NCBI GenBank assembly: GCA_050084515.1
Contig: CM114274.1
Span: 10,788,001-10,852,000, forward strand
Length of the DNA stretch: 64,000 bases
Reading direction: 5' to 3'
Source of the DNA: Blasia pusilla
Taxonomy: Eukaryota > Marchantiophyta > Marchantiopsida > Blasiales
The notes below the pieces were generated by a model that was not told the DNA's origin, ran no database searches, and worked only from the letters and a program-made list of their open reading frames with translations. Position 1 is the stretch's first letter; the number at the start of each line of letters is the position of its first letter. A program made the position numbers and the translations under genes. Of this stretch, positions 35,968-49,100 are shown one piece after another.

Positions 35968-37279
35968 AGATGGGCAGGAATGATTTGAGTCTCTTGCCAC
36001 TAGCTTGTTTGTGGTCAATGTCATAGTCAAGCAAACCGTCAAAGTCCGACAGGTTGCCTGGTGGCCAAGCACACCACATTAATCCGGGATACTTTATATT
36101 TATTAGAAAATTTATATTCATCAAGACATTGAATTACTATTGATGTGCATATTTTCATACCTATCTATATTACTATTGGAAACCCCATATGCATAGTAGG
36201 ACAAAACATCACCAAGTAAGAAAAAGTGGTAATGTTATTATATTTTGTTCATAATAGAGCCTTTAGAGAGTGTTAGTTGGGAGAGATTTTAATTGCTATA
36301 AAGAATGAGATTTGATGCATGGGAAAATGAGATTTTTTTGTCAAACAAAAAAAGGGCCACACCTATGAATTTATGTTGGAATGGGTTGTTAGTAGAAGGA
36401 ATGGGATATGATGAATTCCATTATGCGATCAAAATTCATATTTTTATTGGTTTTACACTAGTATTAAAAGAAGACATATTCTTGATTTTTATCATTTAAA
36501 AAATAAGAAAATATTTTTGAAACATGAACAAAAATAAAATATCAAGAAGTGGCTCCTATTGAAGAGCCTTCATGGAAAATACACAATTATTAACACAAGC
36601 CAATGCCATGTACTAATTATTAAAGGAAAGCCAAAATAGGAGAAGAGGTGCCCCCTTGCTTTTGACTCAACTAGAATCTTTTTTGGTGATAAATATCTAT
36701 TTAAAATTGAGAAAGCTATTTGCTTTATTGAGAGTGGAAAGGGTCTTACTCATTTCCTAAGTAAAAGCTCCCAAAATACATAGGGATTTTACTAATTCCT
36801 TTGTAACATGCTAGATTGATGGGCCCTCCCGAAATCTCCATGGGGCCCATCTATCTTTGTCCCTCCCAGATAGTAGGAGAGACCTCCTCCAATTTTCTAT
36901 CTCACTTTCCTATTAGAAATACAATTTAAAAAAAAAAAATCATCGATCTCTTTTTTGTTGAAAATTGATCTCTTTTCTTCTATCCCTCCCATATGCAAAA
37001 TTTCATATTGCTCCTTCTCATATTCATACAAGAAAAAAAGACTTTCTTTTTCATTGTTGTATGAAGTTCTTTCTTATTGAAACCTCTATCTTACCTCTTC
37101 TCTAAAATTGTTAATTAAAACCTAAATTTTGCCATGTGATGACCGCAATGGTGGCAAGAAGAAATAGAACTACTTGTGAAAGTCTTAAGGGTCAGAATTT
37201 ATATTAATTAATTTGAAGAAAAGATACATATCATTCAACAAGAGTCTTATATTAATCACTCCAATCATTGATAATAGGA
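35968..37279. other. AT-rich intergenic, no gene seen
   Basis: No coding signal or clear repeat. Confidence 0.35.
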
Positions 37280-37460
37280 TATACGAGTATAAGCTTGTGC
37301 GATGCACGAGTTTATATTTCTTCCCATAGTACCTCTCATAATTTTCAAGTGGAATTTGAAATCAATTTTGAGTGATCTTATTAACTGAAAATGCCAAGTA
37401 TCAAGAGGAGAAGAGTTTGCAAAATGAAAGGGCACTCTTTAATAATAATATAGATTGTGA
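37280..37460 (-). mobile_element. Divergent Helitron-like unit
   Basis: Bounded by the near-palindrome CTTGTGCGATGCACGAG at about 37292 and by GCACTCTTTAATAATAATATAGATT at the right, with CCAAGTATCAAGAGG in between; this is the order of words in the 53-54 kb array units. Confidence 0.45.
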
Positions 37461-40400
37461 CTTAATGCATGATGCAAGACCATTACGTGATTGAATTCTC
37501 CAAGATGAATTAGAAAAAATAGATAACATAAAGAAAGATATTTAAGAAAATGATAGTAAAAAATAGAGCACAATTTATTTCCACATTTTAGAGAAACACA
37601 CTAGGAATTCAAGTGTTACTTTTATTGGCTCAAAAAGTACACTTTAAAATATTTGCAATGATGTAATTATTCATAAAATAAATTTTCATTTAAATGAAAA
37701 TAAATGTGTAAGAAGGCCTTAATGATAAAATTTCCACCAAAGATTTTGAATTTTCAAAATTTTAACCGTAATATCTCCTCTCTTTTTTTCAAAATTTTAA
37801 TGAAAAATCTGAAACCACACGATTTCACATTTGATATATGTAAAGCTATCTTGCTGGTTTTGATATTTGAAAATGGACATTTCAACCCCTTAGATGGATC
37901 TACATTTCTTGACTTCCAACATAAGCAAATTACATTATTCGTTGAGGAAGTGGAATTACTATGCAAGGAAAGTTTATGGAAAGAAGGGAAGATATTCTCA
38001 TCATGGAAGTATGAAATATTGTATTACTTTTTATGCAATGGATCTTGAAATGTGGGTATGCATAAATGGAATGCTTGGTATTTTCATCTATTTTAAAATT
38101 GAAAGAAGAGAAGTTTCTTATTATGGAAAGAACATCCTAGAGAAAATTTGCACGCCCGTAATGGAATCATTACATTTCTCTTTCTTTGATAGTTGAAAGC
38201 ATTTTTTAAAATAGAATAATTTTTAGAATAAAAAATATTTAAAGTAGAGAACTACCTACCACAATTAAAATGTCAATGGAACACCATTGCATCGTATGGA
38301 CTTTTACTTGTAATAGATATTTGAAAGATGCATGGATAGATTTCTAATTTTTATTTGAAATTTCTTATATGATGTTTACAAATATTTTACAACTCTTCAT
38401 CCCTAATGCTATGTTATGGATCCATGACATGGGTAAAACCTGGTTAAAAAAAATTATCCTTTATGAACCAAGCTAGCTACTACAACCAAGGGGTATTTGT
38501 GGCTTTCTTTCCATCATTTCAATTTTGATGGCTTTTGTATGACATATTGATGGGGATGTCTTTTCCTCCCTTTTTTTTTTCTTGGTGCTTAACTCAATCT
38601 TCATGTTTTATTTCCATTTTCCACCCTTCCCCTTTTGTTGTCTGATTTTAGACCCCGCCTTGTCCCTAATGTTCCTAACTCGTATGAAGAATTATTTAAG
38701 AAATTTCAAGGAGAAAAATCCAATATTGAAAAAGTTTCAATAAGATTATTAAGATCTAATTAAAAAAATTTAACCAAAAAATCTTCCATAATTTAATTTG
38801 AAATTATTATTAAGAGAGTATTAAGTTAAAAAATAAATTTTCTGATTTCATCTTTCAGAAAATGACACTCCTACAACCTTTCATATGTAGTCATCTATGA
38901 TATACCTTCTTGATTTTCAAACACATGGTTGATTCACACATGACATTTGGACGACAAGAAAATGTTTCTCATACTAGAGGCATCAATATTTAATTTCTTA
39001 ATTTTATGAATCATGACTAAACCTATTGTGGGCAAAAAAATTTACACTAGTTTCAAATATAAATATTTTCTACTCATATTCACAACAATATTGTTACTTC
39101 ATTTATGAGAAATTACTTAACACCTCTAATATAATCACATACTACATATGAACTCATTCAATCTATGCTCCTATATTAAAGGAGGATAATTTTTTAATTT
39201 ACAAACACTAAATGAAGAAAGAAAAAATCTAAGAAAAATTAAGAAAAAAATTGAACAACTTATTATTTTTCCCAACTTCCCATCTATGGCATAGGGAGTA
39301 AACTTGAATGTTCTTATGTGCTATGGGCGCATACAATTGGCATTCTTTGTAATGATAGCGAATAGATTTTAGGAATTTGTGACATGTTCACAAAAGTTTT
39401 AAAAAAAAATGACCAAGGAAATATAATCTATACTAATAACCAAACACGGCAAGGGGAGGGGGGTTGAACATAGTCTAAAAGAAGTGAAGTATTTCACTTG
39501 TTTTAGTAGTTCGTTCGAATTAGTATGTGCATTCCGCCTATTGGCTTTAGTGAAGTAGTGACATTTGTAATGCTTACATCTGAGGTTGTTGGCTTTAGTA
39601 GAGTAGTGACATTTCCTGCCCTCGCAATCGATGATGGATTTTAGCCTCATACAGTGATTGTTTGATATGAGATAACACTTTGGTTGGTAGCAAGTAGGAA
39701 AATACCTTGGTGAAGTTCTCAAGTCAAGATGTCGACACCGGGACAACGAGGAGTTGGTAGGTATGCAACTAGTCATATTGAAAAGATATGCCACCACCGA
39801 CATTGAGATGGAGGTGGGAGGCTATAAACTAATTGGAGGCTCCCTCGAGAATCTTCTCAAGGTACATTCTTGTGTGTGTCAACGGAGACAATTGTTTGTT
39901 TGCTAATTGTTTAGGATGCCAATTTTGATTGTTCCGTCCATATCTATATAATTAAAAGACGATGTGATTAGAGGAAACCCCTCAAGGCCCTTCTATCGTT
40001 AAAGTGTACCATTTAAGGATATATAATTAAATTAAGAGGAGAACTATCACCGGCGCAAATTAATTATTAAGTTTTGATGCACTGGCATTCTTATCAATTT
40101 CTTTTTAAAAAGTGAAAAAAAAAACACGGTTACTCCATGAAAATCTTCCCATCAGCCCTCGCGTATATTTAAAAAAATAAAACAAGAGACCAGGGCGGGA
40201 AATCTATGGGCCTTTATGCGAGGGATTTTCATGTGAAGCATTCGTGCCACAAGCTCTTACAAGAAGAACACGTGCCCTAGTATCACACCCACACCACTAA
40301 GACGTGTGATTCAATTTACCGTAATCTATGTGGCACCTTTTTTTTCTGCTTTTCGTTTAGTTTCTGCGCGTGTCATGAATTTGCGTGTGATGCGGGCGTC

Positions 40401-40500
40401 ACGCAGGGAGCTACATTTTATTTGCATTCCACACTACTTCCGAGGACTTTGGTGTGTTAATCATTCAAGATAAGTCTCCGCGTATCCTGACTGTTTTGCA
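37461..40500. other. AT-rich intergenic, no gene seen
   Basis: Open frames at 37704-38196 are AT-driven and lack coding character. GGCTTTAGTGAAGTAGTGAC-like words are duplicated about 50 bp apart at about 39542 and 39591. Confidence 0.35.
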
Positions 40501-42760
40501 CTTGAGGAGTTTCGATGTGCCAAACCCTTGAGCCAAGACAACAACGTGTGATAGGTAAGTATCGCACATCCTGCCAAGCAGTTCGAGAATTACGTGTTCA
40601 AAATTCCTTGAGATTATGGAGCGGCGATCTTTACGATTCTCTGGGAAGCTCAGATCTAGAACTCCCGAAGTCCGTTAAAATTAGGCTCCCGCGTCAAGGG
40701 AAAAGGCGACTGCGTCTGGGGTATGGACGGGGAAGGAAAGACTGAAGGGAAGGAGCTTGCGCAACGATTCCACTAAATTAGGGTGCATCAATCTCTAGGA
40801 AGCTCACTTTCAGAACACGAGGACTCCACACAATTATGGAGCCGCGGTCAAGGACTCTGGCGCCTGCGGAGAAGAAACTAAACTAAAGTGCAGGCACCGA
40901 CCGACCTCAATTTTAATTCGATATGTGACTATTCGTGCGTATTCTATTGCGCTTCGTAGTGGTATCTTCAAATGACTAGGCCGGTATTCCGTGCTTGCAG
41001 GCACTATGGAAGGTACCCGTCTCGTCCGTGGTGTGGTGTCGGTAGCTACATGCTGCCAGCCACTTTCAAAGGTTCGTTGCGAACCTCGGATTCTGGATTT
41101 CTCTGAGATTAGTCTGTCCAGGGCTTTCGAGGCCCTTCTAACATTTGTTTGCATTCGCGATCCGTTGGGTAAGCCACCTTTGTGTGTAAGAAAATAACGA
41201 AATTGGATGTTTGGTGGCTGGTAGAGGTATCACATGTCTGTTATCAGTAGAAACTTTGCTGACTTGCCCTTGCGTTAATTGGTTCACGTGAGACTGGTGG
41301 TAGCTGACGGGTTAAAGGAAGCTTTCCTAATCAGGGAACTGTAGTTCGTCGAGAACGCCGATTCCTTGACGATAATTGCACGTAATGTCGCTGTAAGAGT
41401 TGGTGTAGAGACGGCTACGATCTGCTCAACAACTCTGATCAGAGGGGGAATCTTAACAGTGATTTTGGTCCTCCACTTTTTTCCGAGTGGAGGAGGAAGT
41501 GCCGTGGAATCCACTGCAATTCGTGCTTATCGGTCATAGAACTCCATTTCTGGATAGCTTTAGCCTTTGATGTGCGAGGGTCTCTCTGTTTCGGGAAGGC
41601 GATGGCTAATATTCTCTCGCGGTGTAAACAATCTTCTATGTTTTAAGCACCGTGTTCAAATGATCGTGTCTTTGACTCTCTGCTGCCCTTATTCAAAAGC
41701 CTGCACTCAGTAACTGCGTCTTTTAGCCTTATGACTATTCCCTTAGGTCTGGTTGGACGGTGCTAAATAATCGGGGGGAGACAGAGAGATTGAGCTATGG
41801 CGAGCGCAATGGTTACAAAAGCGAGAGGTATTGTTGGGGGTTTAGGGTGCAAATCTCAGACGATGCAGAAGCAGGAGCAATGCCGAATGGGGGCGACTTA
41901 ATGGAGCGGTAAAGTCAAGTTCACGACTTTGAGATGGAGATCCTCTATCCTCTCTGGTGATGGTGCTCTGACTTTTCTGACATCTCACCCGCCCCTCACC
42001 TCCTGTTCTGCCTTCATGACCGCGGTTTGTTTCTCTTCCTCTCCCTCTCGCTCTGTCTGTCTGTCTCTCTCTCCGTGTTACGACTGAATTTTAAGCGGAA
42101 CGATAAGAACGCCACTTTGGCTCCTCGACGACTTGAATCAGGGGAACGATACTTGCTTTCTTGCTCATCAGAACCGGGATTGTTATCGTTGTGATCATCA
42201 TTCACCAGGAGTCACACGAGTCAGATCCATCCTCGTTTCAAATTGAATATTGTAGTGTCGTCTCCTTGGACTGCAGTATAGTACTTGGACTCCAAGTACT
42301 ACAAGTCTATCACTGGATAGCTTGCTGTGCCTTTCATGAAGCAAACTCCGTAGCGAATTGCAATTCTCTTTCGGCGTTCTAAGATGGCCTGATTGATGAT
42401 GCTATCGCCGGGAGGTCGTAAATCATGATGTAACGCTATGGTGTTCAGAGAGGACTGGCAAGAATCGGATGGATTTTCAGCCTCGCTCTTCAAGGATAGT
42501 GGGGCTTGGCTTGTCTTCCATAGATCTCGATTTTCGTAATAAAGACAGGACACCTTCCATGTACTTGGTGCTATCCATCCAAGCAGAGGGACTTCCTTAC
42601 AGGCCTCCGGTGGACTCATCACAAGCTCTTCCAAACTTCCGAAGATCTGGCCGAGGTTGCAAGTCTTTCTCCCGTTCGTTTCTGAAAACCAGCAAGAAAC
42701 TCGAGAAACATGTAATTTTGATTGTGCCTCCAAAGTCAATGTGATTTGCTGCTAGTTGCT
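40501..42760. other. Gene-like base composition, no recognisable gene
   Basis: GC content rises to about 45-50%, as in the exons elsewhere in the window, and ends abruptly near 42900. There is a strong CT-rich tract (CTCTCCCTCTCGCTCTGTCTG and on, about 42030-42080) like those in plant 5' UTRs, and candidate donor sites such as GATAGGTAAGT at about 40550. No frame carries a known domain. Possibilities are a non-coding transcript, long spliced UTRs or a degraded gene. Confidence 0.35.
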
Positions 42761-43279
42761 GTTAGCGCACTGATTCTCAGCCCTTGGACAAAGAGGCTAA
42801 TGTGTTTTGCAGAGCTTCATCAGGTGTGATGTGTGTCTTCATGTGTAGATAGTTCTGATGCTAGCCGTAACGATCCTGCTCATACGATGGTGTTCCGAAT
42901 TTGCTGCACTACTTGGAGTCGAACGAAAAATCCATTCTCTTGAGATCCATCATAGGGATCCAACTTCGACCATGTTGTGGTCCAGTTCTTAGTTACGGAG
43001 CTAGTCCTTTTTTCATATCATTATGACATGAGCAAGCCTAATATTACGTGATAGTAACATGTGATATTTCATTCCCAAAACGTAGTCCGTCCGTTCGCAA
43101 AAATTGCGAAAATGATATTTGGTCATCCATCATCAAGTAGTGATAGCACTTTATCCTCAGTCCTAGAACTAGAGGGATCTATTCCTTTTATCCACTTGCT
43201 TTATTTAGACTTAGTTGCTTCACTCTAAGAAAAAATTGAGGTACGTATACACGCTCACTCCTTTCTCCATATGCATGTC

Positions 43280-43309
43280 CATGCTTTGTGACACACATCA
43301 CAAAGCATG
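43280..43309. repeat. Perfect 12-bp hairpin
   Basis: CATGCTTTGTGA (43280-43291), loop CACACA, then its exact inverse (43298-43309). Confidence 0.85.
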
Positions 43310-43409
43310 TATGTGTGAAGTTTTTTATATTCTTTGTTTAAAAATATGTTGTATTTTGAGTTAACAATCTAACCAAGGTTGACCTTGAGACTTGAGAAGA
43401 TAGGCTGAG

Positions 43410-43569
43410 TGCTTCAATTGGTCTCCGGAGCGTTTGTTATTGAGATTTGAAGAAGAAAGAAGTCTTTTGATCAAGCTAAAACGTGTGAGACAATCTACAA
43501 ACTCAAAAGACTTCTTTCTCTTTCTTCTTCAAATCTCAACAACAAACGCTCCGGAGACCGATTGAAGCA
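43410..43569. repeat. Long fold-back, ~60-bp arms, ~35-base loop
   Basis: The left arm (about 43410-43469) and right arm (about 43505-43569) are near-perfect inverse copies, both containing TCTCCGGAGCGTTTGTT and AGATTTGAAGAAGAAAGA in inverse sense, with a few mismatches and a 4-base length difference. If transcribed from either strand it would fold into one long stem-loop. It could be a young inverted-repeat small-RNA locus or a fold-back transposon fragment. Confidence 0.8.
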
Positions 43570-44090
43570 CGTTAAAGCTTTGGTGATCAACTAAGTGAAC
43601 TTCTTCTTAAGGAGAATTTAACCCTAAATTTTGCATCTATTGTTGAAATTGAACTACGGTTTATATCGCTATTTATATAAGCAACCGGCCAATCATATCA
43701 CTAAGGTTTATAAGTCGGTTACTCATTCTCACGTACAAAAATGGTAGATTATATACTCAATTACATTGAAGAAATTAATGAGTTGGAAAGAAAGGCATGC
43801 AAACCTTTTTGTCAGTTGGATTTTCCTAAAGATATTAATCTAACAAAAATCTGATTATTGGTCATGTTTTAATGAGATGTGGAATTATCACATGCCTTTC
43901 GTCGATAAATGTGATCCATTTCTTCTAATTTTGTGGGTATCCATTTGAATATACAAAGAGTGAAAAACATTGGTAGGTTTTTTCTTTTCTTAAGAATATG
44001 CTCTAAAGTTGATTGAGCTAACATGATTATTAGATGTTGGCACTAATTCTAAAAATGCATAAGACCTAAAGGCCTAGATAATATGAAGTT

Positions 44091-44720
44091 TTTTGTGCGC
44101 ATACACATCCTTACATAAAATACATCAATGTTATTGAATATACACACAAACACGCACGATCTCATACTAATTCATAACATCCAAACATCGAGACAATAAG
44201 TATAAAAATATCTCTAATTAAATCAAGCGGAACCTTGGAACTCCCATCACAAGGTCTCACAAATGTGCTCTCTCTCTCTCACTCATAACCCACTCTCCTA
44301 ATGAGAGACTTTGGTTAAACATACAAGGCAAGGATGACCATAATTCCGTTGTCTTATGTCAAGAGGTTCAACAAAGAGAGAATGAACTCTCAAGCTCTCT
44401 CTCTTGTAAGTATAACCCCTTCCCTCTCCCAAGCTCTCTCCATGGTAACCAATGCTTGCTGGTCACCTCCTTGGCTCTTGACCTGCTATAGCGGGTAAAA
44501 GGCCACTTCCCAAAATGAAAAGTTAATATATCTAAATGAGTAATTTATCCCAAAATAGTAAGTTTCTCAATATGACTCCAAATGAGTCAATATGAAGGGA
44601 AAACCTTCTCTTTCAGATTATTCGTGCCCTCATAAGGCCATCTTCAACCCTCTTCAGGTTGTCAAGTATCCCCAAAGGTGCTCTATTAGATCACGTCGAT
44701 CTATCGTAACAGACGTGACA
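44091..44720 (-). mobile_element. Solo LTR, 630 bp, 4-bp target duplication AGTT
   Basis: Homologous throughout to 14138-14737 in opposite orientation, ending GACGTGACA on the plus strand (TGTCACGTC at its own 5' end). Both flanks read AGTT. The opposite terminus is decayed (TTTTGTGCGC instead of TGTCGTGCGC). No adjacent coding region. Confidence 0.8.
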
Positions 44721-46110
44721 AGTTAAAGCTTATATCGAGTGCTATCTTCAATGGATCAATATAAGAACTAAAAGTTGCTCGAACCTTATTACAAATTCCA
44801 ATTATCTAAGAATAGGCAAGCTGCTCTAACATTTTTATAAATTACAATCATATGATAATAGGCAACTTGAAGATATTGCATTGATTTTAACACTCAAGAC
44901 ATGTCAAAGTATCCAAATGTATCCAAACTGCAAAGTAAAAAAAAACACAAGGCAAGTGCGAATGGATTGCAATAGAAACGAAGCAAGTGAAAGGCACATG
45001 GAACAAACTAATTGTATTTATATGAACAGTGAACATGTTAATTGAGATCATATGCACAAGAGGTAGTGTGATTTACGCTGAGTTAGTAAAACAAAATATA
45101 ATTTGTATGTAAATCAATCACAATTAAACTACTACCAAAGAAAATATGTTGTTTGATTCTATAAGCATGCTAATTACTTGAGAATTAACGCACCACACTT
45201 CACGAAAGTGGAGTTGATATGAAATAAGTGGCGCTATAGTTTGTACAACACGACATGAATTTGAGAGGAAAAGGAAAGAAAAGTAATGATTAGATAGTCA
45301 AATGACATAGGATGGAACAACGGATTGATGAAGAGTGCAACATATGTGATTGAATGTATGCTTAAAATACAAAAAGTTGGATTGAAATGCCCTACCTATA
45401 AATATGACAACTATGGATGGTGGGTGTGATGCTTTTGCATTAAGCCCTGACACAACTGTTATAAGTAGAGAATGCTCTTGAGATATGCTACCAAAGCCAA
45501 TCTAGACTACTAAGAATGTATGATTATCTCTATGCTATGTATGATATCTGCGACCCCTACTAAAAAACGCTGTATATCCACCAACATGCTACATATGAAA
45601 AGAGTCTACACTCATCACCATCACTACACCCACCTAGCACCAGCTACTACCCGATACCCACCACTCTAAATCACATAAGATAAGTGCAGGAAAAAGGGAC
45701 TCGAATGGGTAACGTGATCACACCCTCCAACCTACTGCACCGTCAACACTCACTCCTCTATATGGTACGACAACCTCCGCAACACAAAACTCTCCTCGAC
45801 CAACACGTCGAACCTCGCGTCAGCATCGGCGTGTATTCCTCCATCAGAATCCTTGCAAATACCAGCCATGCTTGAAAAATATCTTGTCCTGAAAAATCAT
45901 TCCACCCACCCCCAAACACGCCTCGCAACCTTAAGTCAACACCGTCCAAACGCAACCCTGCCCGTCTATGACGACACCCGCACCTCTATCACGTCCGCCC
46001 TGCCTCCTACGTCAACCCTGACTTCGACCACATGCATGCCTACCACATCCGCTCTATCAACCACTATGGGATGTCGCCAATCATGGCGCTCCCAACCACA
46101 TCATGGGGGA
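44721..46110. other. Intergenic, no gene seen
   Basis: AT-rich up to about 45600, then CA/AC-rich low-complexity sequence. Open frames near 45684-46152 follow that composition rather than codon structure. Confidence 0.35.
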
Positions 46111-46273
46111 GGGCCAAAATGGCCCGCGTTTCTCATGTTGGGCCTCCAATGACCCAACATGAGAAAGATGACTTAGGAAAGCCATCTTCCTCTCTTATAT
46201 AGGGTTGGGAAGAGCCAAAAGGCTCTTCTTCTAAAAATAGCTGTCCTCTTGATAACTTGCGCTCACAGGTTAT
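46111..46273. repeat. Five consecutive short hairpins with a TATA-like word
   Basis: In order: GGGCCA/TGGCCC (46111-46125); TTTCTCATGTTGGG with its exact inverse (46129-46142, 46153-46166); AAGATGACTT paired with AAGCCATCTT with one mismatch (about 46165-46187); GAAGAGCC/GGCTCTTC with AAAA loop (about 46209-46228); and GATAAC/GTTATC (about 46252-46273). TTATATAGG lies at about 46196. Such packing suggests a structured RNA leader or LTR R/U5 segment. Confidence 0.65.
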
Positions 46274-47629
46274 CAGGAGCGGATGACCTGATCAACAAGT
46301 CACCCGGCTGTGAAAGACCTCAATAAGAAAGTTATTAGAAACGACGTTCCTGACACAACGGACTTATCCTTAACCTCATCCGACACCATGGGACAAAGTT
46401 ACACTCAAGACAGTTTGTTGGCTCCTACGCCATATCCACGATATATCTCGGCCTATCGGCTACTCAGATGTGATAAGTAAGACAAATGGATCTTGGCGTG
46501 GAATGGTTCCCTTCTTTCTTGAAAGGATTTGTTCCAATACTTCTCTTCACTTGAACAAACAACATCTCTCGCCGTATATTGGCAACATAATTATCCGCAA
46601 TAGTTTTTTAATTCCACTTGTGATATATTTTCCTATATTAGCTTTTTGTTCGTTTTGGTAGCTCTTGGTAGACATCGATTTTTACACCAATAAGTGTACG
46701 TGTAAGCTCTCTTCCTCTTGCCTATTATTGCTTCTACGGCCCTTGGGACACGGTTGAACATTCCAAGTAGCATGTCCACAAGTCTCGTCCATCTTTAACA
46801 ATACAAGATGCCGGAGACTTTATGACTAAGCTACTTCCAAGAACCTTGTGGCGTGTAAGATGGCTCATGATGTTGGTAATGAATACGCCAATATGCTGAT
46901 CCCCTAGTCTTTGACCCTCAACTTTGTCGTTTGGATTGCCGTAGTGGATAATTTCCTCTCCGATATTTAGGCATCCATCGTAATCAGATATCTGGGATAT
47001 TTTGCAAACATTCCCACCATATCTTGTAGCCTAAGCACGATTTCAATGGAGCATTCATCATATGGCCTTGTAATGGAGTTACAACAACTAATACTTGTGG
47101 TAGACGTGAGGATGTGGAAGGAGGGCCTCATTTCCCCACACAATATTCAAAGAAAGTTTTCTTGAAAGATTCGAAGGGATGAGAGCTTCTTATTGGTTTA
47201 AGGCGTATTGCCGAAAACTTTGATTCATATGAGATCCAACCTATGTCCTTCTTTGACGACCAACGGCAACTCTGGATGTGCATTATAGTTGACGAGTCAT
47301 ACTACGAACTAGCTACCCACCCGGATGGAAGAAGGTTACAAGATATGATCAAGAGATTTCAATAGCCATAAGTGCTTGTTGAACTTCCGGAAAATTCCTC
47401 CACAAGTATGTACAAGGAATCCTTACAAAGTGGTATACTGTAGACTCTTCTCTTGGAATTGGTATCAACGATTCAAGCTCTTCCAATAGAGATGGATGAT
47501 CCATCATGTAGATACACTACGTCACCGATGTAGAATTCCATGGCATTAATCTGAAATCTATTCCATAACATCAAAGTGGCAATTAATTGTTAGCCATACA
47601 TCAAATGGAAAGAGGGACAAAAGGGTAAT
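46274..47629. other. Intergenic, no gene seen
   Basis: Moderate base composition and no stable coding frame. It may be internal sequence of a decayed retroelement lying between the hairpin cluster and the copia tail at 48566, but no domain could be recognised. Confidence 0.3.
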
Positions 47630-48540
47630 TATCTTATTGCACAGGGAAAATTGGACCTTAAGATCCATTTGGGAAGAGTAGCTACCTGTAGGCTATGTTT
47701 GATTGGAACTCTGGTTCCGAATGTGGCGATGTGCCATCCATCTAATGAAGTGAGCAGAGGTCGCGGAGGTCCGAATGTCCTTAATTTGGATCTTAAGATG
47801 TGATGGAAGGGGATCACTGAACTGTGGGCAAATTGGACCTTAAGATCCAATTGGGATGAATGGCAACCTCTAGGGTAAGTCCGATTGGAAATTTGGTTCC
47901 GAATGTTACGAGGATCCATCCACCTAATAACGTTAACACAAAGTTGAAAAAAACATGTTTTGCGCCTCTATTGCGATTATGTGAATTGTGCGTTATTTGT
48001 TAAGAAGAAATATGGACGTTTCGCTGATAGGCACAAGGATGTCCGAATGACCTTGAATTGGATCTTAAGATCCGATACAAGCATCACTGGAAAAAGGGTG
48101 AATTGGATCTTAAGATCGCGTCGAGAAGGATGGATCTTAAGGTCCACTCTTAAGCAGAGAAAAACGTTAGTCCTTAGTGTAGTTCTTTGACTGGAACTAT
48201 AGTTCCGAATGTTCCTAATGAAGTCAAGAGAGAGTTTGCAAGCCTGAAGGCCAATATTCTCTCACCGAGAGGTGATTGGGAACTGTAGTTTCAATTGACC
48301 TTCTAACGGATGTCAAGATCCCGTTCAAAAGAACCACGGAGGCCTCTACACGAGACGGGAACGTACAACTTCTAGCGATACTGGAAGGTTCCACTGACAA
48401 TCATGCGGAGGTCCGAATGTGTTAATTCGAATCTTAAGATCCGATTGGGATGAGGAAGGGTAATTTCGATTGGAACTCTGGTTCCAATTGTTGCGAGGAG
48501 CCATTCCCCTTATGAAGTCATCACAGAGTTGAAAAAAACT
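47630..48540 (+). repeat. Degenerate tandem repeats carrying GGATCTTAAGATCC palindromes
   Basis: A composite unit recurs about four times (centred near 47690, 47850, 48120 and 48460). It comprises GCGGAGGTCCGAATGT, a TTGGATCTTAAGATCC-like palindrome, ATTGGGATGAATGG, GATTGGAACTCTGGTTCC (also an inverted repeat), a GAGGAGCCATCC word and GAGTTGAAAAAAAC. The palindrome alone appears at least seven times, some copies with one base changed. Confidence 0.7.
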
Positions 48541-48565
48541 GCTTATCTGTATCTATATTATAGGT

Positions 48566-48715
48566 ACAGATCAACAAACTGTTGATATCTTTACAAAGGC
48601 ATTGTCTACAGATAAGTTTGAGATATTTAGGAACGATTTAGGCATTAGAGATATCAATATGAGCTTGCAAGGGATATTGAAGAGTGAGTTACAGTCAAGC
48701 TCATTAGACATATGA
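48566..48715 (+). mobile_element. Ty1/copia pol C-terminal end
   Basis: Fifty codons ending in TGA read TDQQTVDIFTKALSTDKFEI, then FRNDLGIRD and MSLQGILKSEL. The DIFTKAL motif marks the end of the RNase H domain in plant copia polyproteins. All upstream pol is missing and is replaced by the tandem repeats ending at about 48540. Confidence 0.8.
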
Positions 48716-49100
48716 ACTACTATATTTGGTACTCACACAAAGTAGGGAAGTTTAATCTTGGTTAGTCAGTTAAGCGCAATTATCTTAACTAGGTTAGTTA
48801 ATCATAATTAGTCTAACACGAGAATGTGATTAAGATTAGGATTAGGGCTGCTTGTACATACCGTATATAATTGAAAAGAGGACCAGCCTCCACTCATTCT
48901 CTCATTGCAAAATTTAGTTCTCCATGGTGGTGTGTGAGTGTGAGTCGTTTTCCACTAGTTATGCTTCTTTAGCAATTTTCTACAAAACCTTGCAGCAACA
49001 CACGAAAGGGGAGTTTTGAGTACAAAGGAGTCAATACATCAAATCATACATCAAGTTTAACACTCACCAATTTTCAAAGACGAATCAATATAAATCCGCG
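48716..49100 (+). mobile_element. Probable copia polypurine tract and 3' LTR
   Basis: A purine run (CAAAGTAGGGAAG, about 48736-48749) directly after the pol stop is placed like a polypurine tract. The next 350 bases contain a TATA-like GTATATAAT at 48863 and TTAGTCTAACACGAG words, consistent with an LTR. Its exact ends were not found. Confidence 0.45.

Noticed and set aside
37704-38196. AT-rich open frames of 100-114 codons
   Set aside because: Lys/Phe/Ile-rich translation is expected from base composition alone, and no motif is present.
47630-48540. CRISPR-like array
   Set aside because: Repeats are degenerate, unevenly spaced and without unique spacers, and the DNA is clearly plant nuclear.
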